Assembly: GCA_964646425.1 (NCBI GenBank)
Contig: CAZYEI010000033.1
Span: 1 to 13,856 of the forward strand
DNA: 13,856 nucleotides
Direction of reading: 5' to 3'
Source: CAZYEI01 sp964646425
GTDB taxonomy: Bacteria > Bacillota_I > Bacilli_A > RFN20 > JAISJY01
Part shown: positions 1-7,433 of the stretch, piece after piece
Layout of the letters: the number at the start of each line of letters is the position of its first letter
How positions within the stretch are numbered: the first letter of the stretch is position 1
The notes under the pieces: generated by a model
What the model was told of the DNA's origin: nothing
Databases searched by the model: none
The model's input: the letters and a program-made list of their open reading frames with translations, nothing else
Made by a program: the position numbers and the translations under genes

Positions 1-1338
1 TTCAACTGGTTGATTTAAATGTTCTTGATATAAATCGCTTTGGAATGATGATAATCTTACTGGTTCATATCCAGTTTGAATTGCCCAAATAGCAGAATTT
101 TCTGTATTTGTAATGAATTTATAGAATAACCAAGCAGCAGCTGTTTGATATTTATCAATTTTACTATTTTGTAAGAATGTGATAGAAGGTCCTTGAGAAA
201 TTACAGCAGGATTTTCTGAATCATATTGAGGTAGAGAGTGAACTTCTACGTTAAATTCATAATCAGTACCTGATAATGCAGGAAGATTGTATTTAGTTCC
301 GCCAGTTGAACCAACAGACATAATTAATTTTTGTTCAGTAAATTTTGTAGATGTATATGTATTATTTGGTAATGTTCCTTTTGTAGCAATTAATCCTTCA
401 TCATACCAACCCTTTAATTTCTTAACCATTGCCAATGCTTCATAATTTGCAAAATCATTACTTCCTTTAATAACACCATTAGTTTCTGTTAGGCTAGTAT
501 AAGGAATTCCTAATTGTTCAGATAAAGTAATAAATAAGTTATCATCTGAATCATATCCTAATGGAGTTATAGAACTATCAATTTGCTTAATCTTTCGACA
601 TAAGTTAATCATTGCAGTTAAATCATTTGGATTATCTTCATTTTCCCATTTTGTAGGAATAATTGGATCTCCTGTAGTTGTTCCATCTACTGTTAATTTA
701 TTTTTTTGCATCCATGTAGTATTCATAAATAAAACTTCAGTTGATTTTGTAAATGGTACTGAATAGACGCTTCCCTTATTGTCATATGAAGTTCCTTCTT
801 TCCAGAAACCAGAAACAAAATCAGTTACGCCATCTTCTCTTCCTGTAGAAATACCATCATCGGCGCCAAAACCAATAACCGGATTATTAACATAATCATT
901 TAATTTAACAGCTGCACCAGCATCTATATAATCAGCAACATGATCAGGATAAGCATAAGCCATAACTGGTGTTGTTTCAGCAGGAATAGCAGTTAAGATT
1001 TTTTCTCTTACATCAGCATAACCACCTTGTGAAGAATGGTCAATTGTAATATTTGGATAGATATCATTAAATCTTGTAATCATCGCATTTAAATATTCTT
1101 GGTTTGTAGCACCCATAGTATGCCAAAATGTAACAGTAATATTTCTTGTTTTTAATTCATTTAGATCAATATCTAAATCAACTGAAGGTACATCAGTTGT
1201 ACTTGAACTTGATGTAGAATGTTTATTATTATCTGTTGAAGAATTGCTACTAGTTTTTCCTGTTGAAGAATTAGAACCACCACAAGCAGATAACACGGTA
1301 GCTGACAATAACAAACCTAAAATCAAACTTCTTTTCAT
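1..1338 (-). CDS. Extracellular solute-binding lipoprotein of a sugar-type ABC importer (3' end cut by window edge)
   Basis: I read 446 open codons from the ATG at 1338 to the window edge; the C-terminus and stop lie outside. The N-terminus MKRSLILGLLLSATVLSACGG is a lipoprotein signal peptide with lipobox LSAC and Cys19 as the expected lipidated residue. A Ser/Thr/Asn-rich linker follows, then the family-1 binding-protein start 'ITVTFWHTMG' and 'RFNDIYPNITI', as in maltose, glycerol-3-phosphate and multiple-sugar binding proteins. It should sit on the outer face of the membrane and deliver substrate to the permeases encoded upstream. The ribosome site GAGAGG lies about 9 bases before the ATG. 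It follows the broken second permease by 67 bases, last in the ATPase-permease-permease-binding protein order. The substrate cannot be told from sequence; a glycoside or glycerol phosphate is likely. Confidence 0.9.
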   Translation of the reverse strand, partial: MKRSLILGLLLSATVLSACGGSNSSTGKTSSNSSTDNNKHSTSSSSTTDVPSVDLDIDLNELKTRNITVTFWHTMGATNQEYLNAMITRFNDIYPNITIDHSSQGGYADVREKILTAIPAETTPVMAYAYPDHVADYIDAGAAVKLNDYVNNPVIGFGADDGISTGREDGVTDFVSGFWKEGTSYDNKGSVYSVPFTKSTEVLFMNTTWMQKNKLTVDGTTTGDPIIPTKWENEDNPNDLTAMINLCRKIKQIDSSITPLGYDSDDNLFITLSEQLGIPYTSLTETNGVIKGSNDFANYEALAMVKKLKGWYDEGLIATKGTLPNNTYTSTKFTEQKLIMSVGSTGGTKYNLPALSGTDYEFNVEVHSLPQYDSENPAVISQGPSITFLQNSKIDKYQTAAAWLFYKFITNTENSAIWAIQTGYEPVRLSSFQSDLYQEHLNQPVE

Positions 1339-1405
1339 CTTATAAATCCTCTCTTTCATTTAATTTTAATAAAATATTAGAACAATAACTTTTTAAGCGA
1401 TTGTT

Positions 1406-2267
1406 TTAACCCTTAATACCGGCACGTCCTACGCCTTTCATAATATATTTTCTAAAGAAAATAAATAAAAGCAATAGTGGAACTGTTACTAAAACTGTAG
1501 CAGCCATTTGAACAGTAGTTAATGGATTTCCACTAGAATCAGTAAATGAAGCACCTCTTAAACCATTTGAGATTAACTTCCATTCCAATTTATTTGCCAC
1601 CAAATTTGGCCATACATATGAGTTCCAAGCACCCATATAATTCATTAGGAATTTGTTTGAAATTTTGTCTTAATAAATAAATATAGAAGACACTTACCCA
1701 AAAAGGAATAATCATTGAAGCAAATACTCCAGTTTTACTTTCAAGCCATCCTAAATTAGCAACGGTAATATAGTTAGTAATAACCATCATTTCACCAGGA
1801 ATCATCATTGTAGCAAGTAATAATGAGAAAACTAAATCTTTTCCTTTAAAATTCAATCTCGCAAAAGCAAATGCCGCAAAAATTGTAGTAATTAATGTTC
1901 CTATAGTTGATAAAACACCTACAATAACAGTATTAGTCATCAACGTAAAGAACGGAAACGACTTATATTTAAATGCTTGAGCATAGTTACTCCACATAAT
2001 TTTATGAGGGAAAAATGTAACCTCGGAAGCACGATATTCTTCTAAACTCTTAAGAGAAGTGTTAAGCATCCAATAAAATGGAACAATAACTACTAAAGCC
2101 ATAAATGTTAAAAAAGCATACACAAGAATTAAGAATAAAACTCTCATTACTTTTTGCCTTTGTTTTCTTTTCTCAATATCAAGGTTAGTATCTTTTAAAA
2201 CCAATTTTATATGTGCATTATCTGTTTCAAGATTCATTGAAGTTTGATCAATAATTTTTTCATCCAT
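1406..2267 (-). pseudogene. Broken MalG/UgpE-like ABC permease: internal deletion with frameshift removes the EAA loop
   Basis: The 5' part (ATG 2267, ribosome site GGGAGGG overlapping the stop of the gene before) has a cytosolic extension of about 42 residues, a first membrane helix, and typical second-permease sequence through 'RQNFKQIPNEL'. In intact relatives this runs into the EAA loop (EAA---G motif) and a further helix. Here the frame breaks near 1640-1650 and ends after a short unrelated tail at 1590. The downstream frame resumes directly with 'NYMGAWNSYVWPN' and reads to a normal family C-terminus 'KGVGRAGIKG' and TAA at 1406. Compared with UgpE, about 35 residues are absent, including the whole EAA loop that docks on the ATPase. 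Two frames plus missing sequence argue against programmed frameshifting. It is either a real inactivating deletion or an assembly or sequencing error. Confidence 0.85.
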
Positions 2268-2279
2268 ATAAATCCCTCC

Positions 2280-3230
2280 CTAATAATGTACTTTCTTTTT
2301 ACTTACAGCAAATTGTATTGCTGTAAAAATCATAATAATAACAAATAAAATAACAGCAGCTGCACAAGCATATTGCGTATTTCCTTTAATGTTATCATAA
2401 ATATAATAAACAACCGTAGATAACACCGGTTCATTAGATGCTCCTAATGTCTTTCCGTTAAATAAACCTACAATTGAATTATATTCTTTAAATGCTCCAA
2501 TAAATGAAGTAATCATAATATATAAAATTTGAGGAGATAATAGTGGAACTGTAATTCGCCAAAATGTCTTTAATTTGCCAGCAGAATCAATTTGAGCAGC
2601 TTGATAATATTGTTTATCAATATTTTGAAGTCCACTTAGTAAAATTAAAATTTTATATGGTAAAGCATTCCAAATAATATATAAGCATAATACAAACATT
2701 GCACTTGTTTTAGTTGCTGACACATCAATCCAATATCTTGTACCCAAGCCAAATATCTCATTCCACAAACCATGTTCTCCAGCAAAAATTACACTAAATA
2801 CCATACCAACAGCAATAGTATTTGTTACATATGGCATAAAGAATATTGTTTGAAATAGTTTTTTTAATGGTTTAATTGAATTTAGGCCAACAGCAATTAA
2901 TAATGAAATAAATATTGATAAAGGAACTGTAATAATTGTTAAAAGTAAGGTGTTAGGTAATGAATATTTTACAACTTCTTCTATAAATATTTCTTTAGGT
3001 TGCCCAAAGAAATTTCCTGAAACACCTGTAGGAATTAATCCCAATACTTTACCATAGTTTTCTAAAGTCCAACCTTTAGCAATATAACCACCACCCATTG
3101 CATTTGGTGTATACACTTCTCTGAAAGAAATAATAAATGTATTAATTAATGGGTAAAAAGTAAAGATAAGCATTAATATCAATACTGGAGCTAAATAAAG
3201 CCAACCCTTCCAGTTATTCTTTGTCTCCAT
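2280..3230 (-). CDS. MalF/UgpA-like ABC transporter permease
   Basis: This 316-residue inner-membrane protein has about six helices, the first at about residues 10-35 ('WLYLAPVLILMLIFTFYPL'). The binding-protein-dependent permease signature lies at 210-230 ('QAAQIDSAGKLKTFWRITVP'), the cytosolic loop that contacts the ATPase. In it the usual DGAS is DSAG, so the conserved glycine is displaced by two positions. A hydrophilic external stretch lies between helices 1 and 2 (about 40-85). It would form the channel with the second permease. The start ATG is 2 bases after the ATPase stop, and its ribosome site AAAGGA lies inside the ATPase gene, indicating translational linkage. The gene is full length and looks intact, unlike its partner. 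Confidence 0.93.
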   Translation of the reverse strand: METKNNWKGWLYLAPVLILMLIFTFYPLINTFIISFREVYTPNAMGGGYIAKGWTLENYGKVLGLIPTGVSGNFFGQPKEIFIEEVVKYSLPNTLLLTIITVPLSIFISLLIAVGLNSIKPLKKLFQTIFFMPYVTNTIAVGMVFSVIFAGEHGLWNEIFGLGTRYWIDVSATKTSAMFVLCLYIIWNALPYKILILLSGLQNIDKQYYQAAQIDSAGKLKTFWRITVPLLSPQILYIMITSFIGAFKEYNSIVGLFNGKTLGASNEPVLSTVVYYIYDNIKGNTQYACAAAVILFVIIMIFTAIQFAVSKKKVHY

Positions 3231-3232
3231 AA

Positions 3233-4357
3233 TTAGAATATCCTTTCTTCAGTTTCCTTATTAAATACAAAACATTTATTCATTTTAACTCCCAATTTAA
3301 CATTTCCTGTAGATATATTTGAATCAGCATCAACAATAACCTTAAATGAATCTGTTAAAGCAGCTGGATGTCTACATACTAATGAATAATCTCTTCCTAA
3401 TGTCTCTACATTTTCAACACTTAATGAAATCACTCCATTATCATTGATAATAAATCCTTCTGGTCTAATACCTACATATACTTCTTGATCTTCAATTTCA
3501 TAATCAAAATCAAATATATTTTCATCATTAATAAATAATTTATTATTTCTTATTTCACCATTAAATACATTAATTGGTGGTGTACCTAAGAATTTGGCAA
3601 CAAACAAGTTAGTTGGATTATTATAAACTTCTTGTGGTGCTTCTCTTTGTTGCATAACACCTAATTTCATAACTACAATTTCGTCACTAATTGACATAGC
3701 TTCTTCTTGGTCATGTGTTACGAAGATAGTCGTAATACCAGTTTCTCTTTGGATTCTTTTAATTTCTTCACGAGTTTGTAAACGAAGTCTAGCATCTAAG
3801 TTAGATAAAGGTTCATCCAATAATAAAACTCTAGGTTTTTTTACAAGAGCACGAGCGATTGCAACACGTTGTTGTTGTCCACCTGATAATTGATTAGGTT
3901 TACGTTCAAGTAAATTTTCAATTTGAACTAATTTTGCTGCTTCAAGAACCATTTCATCAATTTCAATTTTAGTTAATTTTCTTTTATGAATAATAGTTTC
4001 TCCATTGTCATCAGTAAATTTTTCTTCAACTCTAAGGTTTTCTAATGGGAATGCAATATTCTTTTTAACAGTCATATGAGGATATAATGCATAGTTTTGG
4101 AAAACTAAGCCAATCCCTCTACTTTCTGGTGAAAGTTCAGTTACATCTTCATCATCAAACCAAATTCTACCTTCAGTTGGTTCTAAAAGTCCAGAGATCA
4201 TATATAAAGTTGTTGATTTTCCACAACCTGATGGACCTAATAAGCCAACTAATTTACCACTTGGAATTGTAATATCCAAGTTGTCAACAGCAGTAGTCTC
4301 TGGACTATTCTTTGTTCCAGGGAAAACTTTTGTCAAATTTTGTAAACGTATTTCCAT
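3233..4357 (-). CDS. MalK/UgpC-type ABC importer ATPase
   Basis: This is a 374-residue nucleotide-binding subunit that powers sugar import. Visible motifs: Walker A GPSGCGKST (41-49), Q-loop Gln87 in 'VFQNYALYPHM', signature LSGGQQQR (157-164), Walker B LLLDEP (178-183), D-loop 'SNLDA', and switch His215 in 'VTHDQEEA'. A C-terminal regulatory region from about 240 ('PPINVFNG', 'VGIRPEGF') is the MalK/UgpC OB-like domain. A hydrophilic insert at about 108-130 (acidic, then Lys-rich) lies between the Q-loop and signature and is absent from E. coli MalK. It is first in the operon, with ribosome site GGAGGAG 4-5 bases before the ATG and an extended -10 promoter upstream. One multi-sugar ATPase can serve several importers, so it might stay useful although the second permease is broken. 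Confidence 0.95.
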   Translation of the reverse strand: MEIRLQNLTKVFPGTKNSPETTAVDNLDITIPSGKLVGLLGPSGCGKSTTLYMISGLLEPTEGRIWFDDEDVTELSPESRGIGLVFQNYALYPHMTVKKNIAFPLENLRVEEKFTDDNGETIIHKRKLTKIEIDEMVLEAAKLVQIENLLERKPNQLSGGQQQRVAIARALVKKPRVLLLDEPLSNLDARLRLQTREEIKRIQRETGITTIFVTHDQEEAMSISDEIVVMKLGVMQQREAPQEVYNNPTNLFVAKFLGTPPINVFNGEIRNNKLFINDENIFDFDYEIEDQEVYVGIRPEGFIINDNGVISLSVENVETLGRDYSLVCRHPAALTDSFKVIVDADSNISTGNVKLGVKMNKCFVFNKETEERIF

Positions 4358-4391
4358 AATTCTCCTCCATTTTATTTACTTCTTCATAAAT

Positions 4392-4400
4392 AGTATATCA
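4392..4400 (-). promoter_or_regulatory. Extended -10 promoter for the ABC importer operon
   Basis: The minus strand reads TGATATACT: a TG extension one base before a TATACT -10 hexamer, about 35 bases upstream of the ATPase start. The -35 is weak (TTTAAT at 16 bp spacing), as is common with extended -10 promoters. I saw no convincing catabolite-response (cre) box nearby. Confidence 0.6.
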
Positions 4401-4495
4401 AATCTTAAATTAAATTAAAAGAGATAAAATTATAATTAAATATTATAATATTTAGTTTATTATTTTATCATGAAAAAAATTAAGAACTATACTTT

Positions 4496-5395
4496 CTAAT
4501 ATCCTTTTTCATGCACATACTCAAATTCCTTATTTTTCATTTTACATTCAAAATCATCTAATTCTTCTTTAGAATTAAACATTGTCGATAATTTTCCATC
4601 TACAATATAAGTAACCGAAAAATAATCTTGTATAGTAATAGCATTTTTGCTAAATATTAGCATAGTAATTGAAATAAACCATGGCAAACAAAATAATATT
4701 GCTAGAAAAACATTAAAGAATAATCCAATAAAACAACGTAATATCATTCTCGAATATTTAACTCTAAAACCTTTTTGGTCAACAACTTTCAAACCACAAA
4801 CAACTTTACCTAAAGTTTGACCATCTTTTAAAAACAAAGGTAATAATAAATGATATGACAAATACGTAATTATTACCGATGTAATAATGCACATAACCCT
4901 AAGCATAATCATCCGATAAGAATATCCATTTAAATGTTTACTCAAGTTTAATAAATTATCTGCAATTTCCCATTGATTTTCATAAAAATCAGTTAATTCT
5001 TTCTCAACGCCAATTTTTTCAACCCAACCATTTTCTTCTAAATATGTAAATAAACCCGATTTTTCCTTTGCGCTAAGATAATCACTAATATAATTAATTG
5101 AATCATTTTCATCAATATCATCATAATCAAATTCCGAATAAAATAATGTTATGTTCTCATCGAAATTGTCAGTTATTGGAACATATGATTCATCTTTATC
5201 TGCAATATACAAATGTGAATTAATTTTAAATTCTATTATTTTATTTTCATAATAATCTACTTTGGTTACTGCAGAAAATAACGGAGAAAAAACGAATGAA
5301 AAAAACATTGCAAATAAAGTAAACATAACAAAAATATCAATTATTCCAGCACCTATTCTTTTACTAAGTTTGGCTTTGTATAAATATGTATTCAT
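4496..5395 (-). CDS. RDD-family membrane protein, second of a tandem pair
   Basis: This 299-residue protein has the RDD-family arrangement: 'LSKRIGAGIIDIFVMF' opening helix 1 (Arg and Asp hallmark residues), then late helices around 160-190 and 220-250. Before the last helices lies the conserved 'DGQTLGKVVCGLKVVDQKG' segment (about 191-209). Between helix 1 and the next helix lies an acidic, Asp/Glu/Tyr-rich loop of about 120 residues, much longer than in ordinary RDD proteins of 140-180 residues. RDD proteins are integral membrane proteins of mostly unknown role; some act in Na+/H+ exchange, but nothing here assigns that. The start follows the upstream paralogue by 34 bases, with a weak ribosome site (GGATG), so co-transcription is likely. 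The tail is charged. Confidence 0.8.
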   Translation of the reverse strand: MNTYLYKAKLSKRIGAGIIDIFVMFTLFAMFFSFVFSPLFSAVTKVDYYENKIIEFKINSHLYIADKDESYVPITDNFDENITLFYSEFDYDDIDENDSINYISDYLSAKEKSGLFTYLEENGWVEKIGVEKELTDFYENQWEIADNLLNLSKHLNGYSYRMIMLRVMCIITSVIITYLSYHLLLPLFLKDGQTLGKVVCGLKVVDQKGFRVKYSRMILRCFIGLFFNVFLAILFCLPWFISITMLIFSKNAITIQDYFSVTYIVDGKLSTMFNSKEELDDFECKMKNKEFEYVHEKGY

Positions 5396-5429
5396 TTTTT
5401 CACATCCATTCTAAAATATAAATATTTTT

Positions 5430-6239
5430 CTATCTTTTTAAAGTACTATCATATTTTTGTTTCTCTTCCAATGAAGAAAAAACAACACAATCTTTTTCAT
5501 CAACTATCATAGTGTTAGAAATCATATGATGGATATTTTGTCTTCTCGGTGAGAATAAAATAACCATTAGTGAAATTAGTGGTACAAATAGAATTAAAGA
5601 ATCTGTTCCTAAAAAGAGAGAATATAGAACAGTTTCTATTCCATATAAGCAAACAAATTTAATTAGGATGTGTTTTTGTTGAACTTCCAAATCTTTTGTT
5701 GTAACAAGTCTTAATTTTAGCAAACACTTACCAACAGTTTTATGTTTCTTATTTGTCAAAGGTATAATGAGTAAAAAAATAGCTTCTCCCAAAAAGGAAA
5801 ATGTGTAAAAAATCCCATTATCAATATTAACTAAAGCATTTAAATTTTCTTGATATATATCATTATTGTTTAAATATGCGTCATGCTTTTCTGCAAGTTT
5901 AACATAATCATCATAGATTATTTTTTTTACTTCATCATCTGTTTTGTCTAAGTAGTTTTCTTTATATTCAGCTAAGTGATTTTCAATATATTCATTATAT
6001 GAATAAGCTTGACAAGTTCGCTTTTCATTATCATCAATATATCCAAGTCCATTTTCAAGAAAAGAATCGCATACAATATTATTTATAGCATTATATTTTT
6101 CTTCAATTTTAAACTTATTAGCAAAAGTTTCTGATGTATGGCAAATATATGAACCAACATAAAAAACAAAAAAGACACAAAAGAAATCAATAAAAGCTGC
6201 TAATATTCTTTTCAATAGTTTTGCAGGTCTATTTGTCAT
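5430..6239 (-). CDS. RDD-family membrane protein, first of a tandem pair, behind an attenuator leader
   Basis: This 269-residue protein starts 'MTNRPAKLLKRILAAFIDFF', the RDD helix-1 signature. I chose the ATG at 6239 because AAGGAGGAC (6247-6255) lies just upstream; an ATG farther up at 6299 falls in a hairpin loop with no ribosome site. A hydrophilic, Asn/Asp/Tyr-rich loop of about 110-120 residues separates helix 1 from a helix near 150-170. Then comes 'HKTVGKCLLKLRLVTTKD', equivalent to the TLGK-GLKV segment of its neighbour, and two closing helices. It is paralogous to the downstream gene but diverged. Expression is probably gated by the terminator and six-codon ORF in its leader. Function is unknown; a membrane transport or envelope-stress role is only a guess. 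Confidence 0.78.
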   Translation of the reverse strand: MTNRPAKLLKRILAAFIDFFCVFFVFYVGSYICHTSETFANKFKIEEKYNAINNIVCDSFLENGLGYIDDNEKRTCQAYSYNEYIENHLAEYKENYLDKTDDEVKKIIYDDYVKLAEKHDAYLNNNDIYQENLNALVNIDNGIFYTFSFLGEAIFLLIIPLTNKKHKTVGKCLLKLRLVTTKDLEVQQKHILIKFVCLYGIETVLYSLFLGTDSLILFVPLISLMVILFSPRRQNIHHMISNTMIVDEKDCVVFSSLEEKQKYDSTLKR

Positions 6240-6270
6240 CTTTTTTGTCCTCCTTAAATCAAAAATAAAA

Positions 6271-6327
6271 AGTGTGGTCAGTAAAATGTAACTAAACAAT
6301 AATAAGTTACTTTAGACTAACCACACT
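6271..6327 (-). terminator. Leader terminator (attenuator) upstream of the RDD genes
   Basis: On the minus strand AGTGTGGTTAGT (from 6327) pairs with ACTGACCACACT (to 6271): 12 bp with one U-G pair. Above a small internal loop GTAACT pairs with AGTTAC around an 11-base loop. The 3' arm runs straight into TTTTTATTTTT, giving an intrinsic terminator 30 or so bases before the first RDD gene and after its promoter. The 5' arm coincides with codons 3-6 of the six-codon leader ORF. The plus strand lacks a T-run, so the element acts on minus-strand transcription only. Confidence 0.8.
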
Positions 6328-6332
6328 GCCAT
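6312..6332 (-). CDS. Six-codon leader peptide MAVWLV overlapping the attenuator
   Basis: ATG GCA GTG TGG TTA GTC TAA. The ribosome site GGAGGA (6341-6346) lies exactly 8 bases before the ATG, as good as any in the window. The ORF sits between the promoter and the first RDD gene, and its codons 3-6 form most of the 5' arm of the terminator hairpin. A translating or stalled ribosome would therefore physically block hairpin formation and let transcription continue. Very short ORFs in this geometry are known from attenuators upstream of antibiotic-resistance and amino-acid genes. The inducing signal is unknown; it has one Trp codon and no run of one amino acid. It is too short for coding statistics, so the call rests on layout. 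Confidence 0.6.
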   Translation of the reverse strand: MAVWLV

Positions 6333-6363
6333 AATCTAATTCCTCCGAAATAACAACACATAT

Positions 6364-6392
6364 ACTTTAACATGAACTTTAGAAAAAGTCTA
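6364..6392 (-). promoter_or_regulatory. Probable promoter of the leader peptide and RDD unit
   Basis: On the minus strand TAGACT (6387-6392) and TAAAGT (6364-6369) are separated by 17 bases, and a TG lies one base upstream of the -10. Transcription would start near 6357, leaving about 25 bases before the leader ATG. The preceding operon ends in a strong terminator at 6451-6477, so a promoter is needed here. Confidence 0.5.
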
Positions 6393-6450
6393 CAAGAAAA
6401 ACATATTTAAATAAAGAAAAAAACAGAGATTTTTAAAATTAAAAAAGAAA

Positions 6451-6477
6451 AATGGACAGTCGGGGAATCTGTCCATT
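6451..6477 (-). terminator. Intrinsic terminator of the ispD-to-bPH operon
   Basis: Minus strand AATGGACAG and CTGTCCATT form a perfect 9 bp stem around a 9-base loop (ATTCCCCGA), followed by a TTTTCTTTTTT tract. It lies about 55 bases after the stop of the bPH-like gene, with no T-tract on the other strand. Confidence 0.9.
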
Positions 6478-6530
6478 AAAAGTTAAAGATAACTTTCATA
6501 AATAGTATAACCAAAAATTGTTTTTTTATT

Positions 6531-6968
6531 CTAAAAATATATTCCTTTTCTCATTTTATCCTTTAAATAGTCAGCAAAATCTTTACGATATTTAGGAGAG
6601 ACAAAAAATACTATGCCATTTTTCATTTCGATTCTTATTTTATTCCTGCCCCATCCATAAGATGGTTTTAATATTGTTGATTTTCCTTCGACAAATTCAA
6701 TTCTCTTAATATCTCTTAAATCAAAATGATACCATTTCCATAAATAAAAGAAATGAAGTTTTTCATCATCTATCACATAAACAATAGCAAAACATGTCCA
6801 TAAAACATATATAAATAATAAACAAATTACAACTAAAATTAATATCTTTAACCAATTATGTTTAATTGCAGCCATGTATGTTGCAAAAATCGCACCAACA
6901 ATCGCTAACATACCAATTTTTTTTATAATGTCTGCTATTTCTATTTTTCCAAACCAATATTTTCTCAT
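6531..6968 (-). CDS. Small membrane protein with a bacterial PH-like (SunI/DUF1200-type) domain
   Basis: The protein has 145 residues: two helices (about 15-35 and 42-65), then a cytosolic beta-rich region 'VYVIDDEKLHFFYLWKWYHF', 'DLRDIKRIEF', 'RNKIRIE', 'IVFFVSPKYRKDFADYLK'. This order (strand pattern, an RI-I-strand, then 'v-iSP-----F---L') is typical of the bacterial PH domain found in SunI, the sublancin immunity protein, and relatives. I started at the ATG at 6968, supported by GAAGGGA overlapping the stop of the gene before; a longer in-frame ATG at 7052 lies inside that gene. It is last in the operon, 5 bases after the peptidase. A self-protection role is inferred from family and context only; other bPH proteins are simply membrane-associated. 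Confidence 0.6.
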   Translation of the reverse strand: MRKYWFGKIEIADIIKKIGMLAIVGAIFATYMAAIKHNWLKILILVVICLLFIYVLWTCFAIVYVIDDEKLHFFYLWKWYHFDLRDIKRIEFVEGKSTILKPSYGWGRNKIRIEMKNGIVFFVSPKYRKDFADYLKDKMRKGIYF

Positions 6969-6973
6969 ATAAT

Positions 6974-7432
6974 TTATCCCTTCTTTAAGAATAGTGGTCT
7001 TATTATTTTTAAAATACAAGCCCTCATAAATAATGATAAACACCAAAACCATGTGTAGAAACGATATTTTTTGTTCTTTTTTACATCTATTTCTTTATTA
7101 TTTTTTATCAAATGAGTAACAATTGCTAATATTTGTTCTCTATATATTGGTGTTTCAATAATTCGCTGATTATCCCCTGCCATTGAATATATTCCATTAC
7201 TTATTTTAATGATTCTATGTAACACATATGCACCATCATTACGACGGTACAAGACTATATCCTTTTTCTTTAAATCACTCGTAATTGGATTTAAGCGCAC
7301 TAAATCTTTTTGGTTATGTAACAAAGGAAACATACTTGTTCCTCTTATTTTTAAAATAAACGATTGATTATTTTCAAAAGCAATTTGCATTACTTTAAAT
7401 ATCTCTTCCGTTTTGACTTCAATTGAATTCAT
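6974..7432 (-). CDS. S24/S26-type signal-peptidase-like membrane protease
   Basis: This 152-residue protein carries the S24/S26 catalytic pattern: 'KIRGTSMFPLL' with candidate nucleophile Ser33, 'KKKDIVLYR' (about 55-63, the 'GDIV' strand), 'YVLHRIIKI' with His72, and 'SMAGDN' (83-88). The 'LHRI' His with no clear lysine base suggests the Ser-His type seen in SipW and archaeal signal peptidases. A C-terminal hydrophobic segment ('FYTWFWCLSLFMRACIL') probably anchors it; no N-terminal anchor is seen. I chose the ATG at 7432, one base after the PqqD stop; its GGAAAAA ribosome site is weak, so coupling is likely. A longer frame would begin with TTG at 7462. Context suggests it cleaves a peptide handled by the neighbours rather than acting as the general signal peptidase. 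Confidence 0.75.
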   Translation of the reverse strand: MNSIEVKTEEIFKVMQIAFENNQSFILKIRGTSMFPLLHNQKDLVRLNPITSDLKKKDIVLYRRNDGAYVLHRIIKISNGIYSMAGDNQRIIETPIYREQILAIVTHLIKNNKEIDVKKNKKYRFYTWFWCLSLFMRACILKIIRPLFLKKG

Positions 7433-7433
7433 A

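Noticed and set aside
1339..1405. Separate promoter for the binding protein gene
   Set aside because: Only weak hexamer combinations are present and no terminator separates it from the permease; co-transcription is simpler.
1590..1645. Programmed ribosomal frameshift to join the two permease halves
   Set aside because: The junction lacks a slippery heptamer, and about 35 family-conserved residues would still be missing after any shift.
4087..4272. Plus-strand open frame of 61 codons
   Set aside because: It is antisense to the ABC ATPase, whose catalytic motifs cover the same bases, and it has no ribosome site or recognisable protein.
4438..4453. Perfect 16-base palindrome AAATATTATAATATTT upstream of the ABC operon
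   Set aside because: It is pure A/T in a very AT-rich spacer, has no T-tract arrangement, and lies about 40 bases upstream of the promoter; chance is likely and no operator family is recognised.
4401..4495. Terminator after the second RDD gene
   Set aside because: There is a T-run but only a 4 bp potential stem before it; not enough to call.
6240..6299. Longer N-terminus of the first RDD protein from an ATG at 6299
   Set aside because: It starts in the terminator loop region, has no ribosome site, and the ATG at 6239 has a strong AAGGAGGAC and begins at the family signature.
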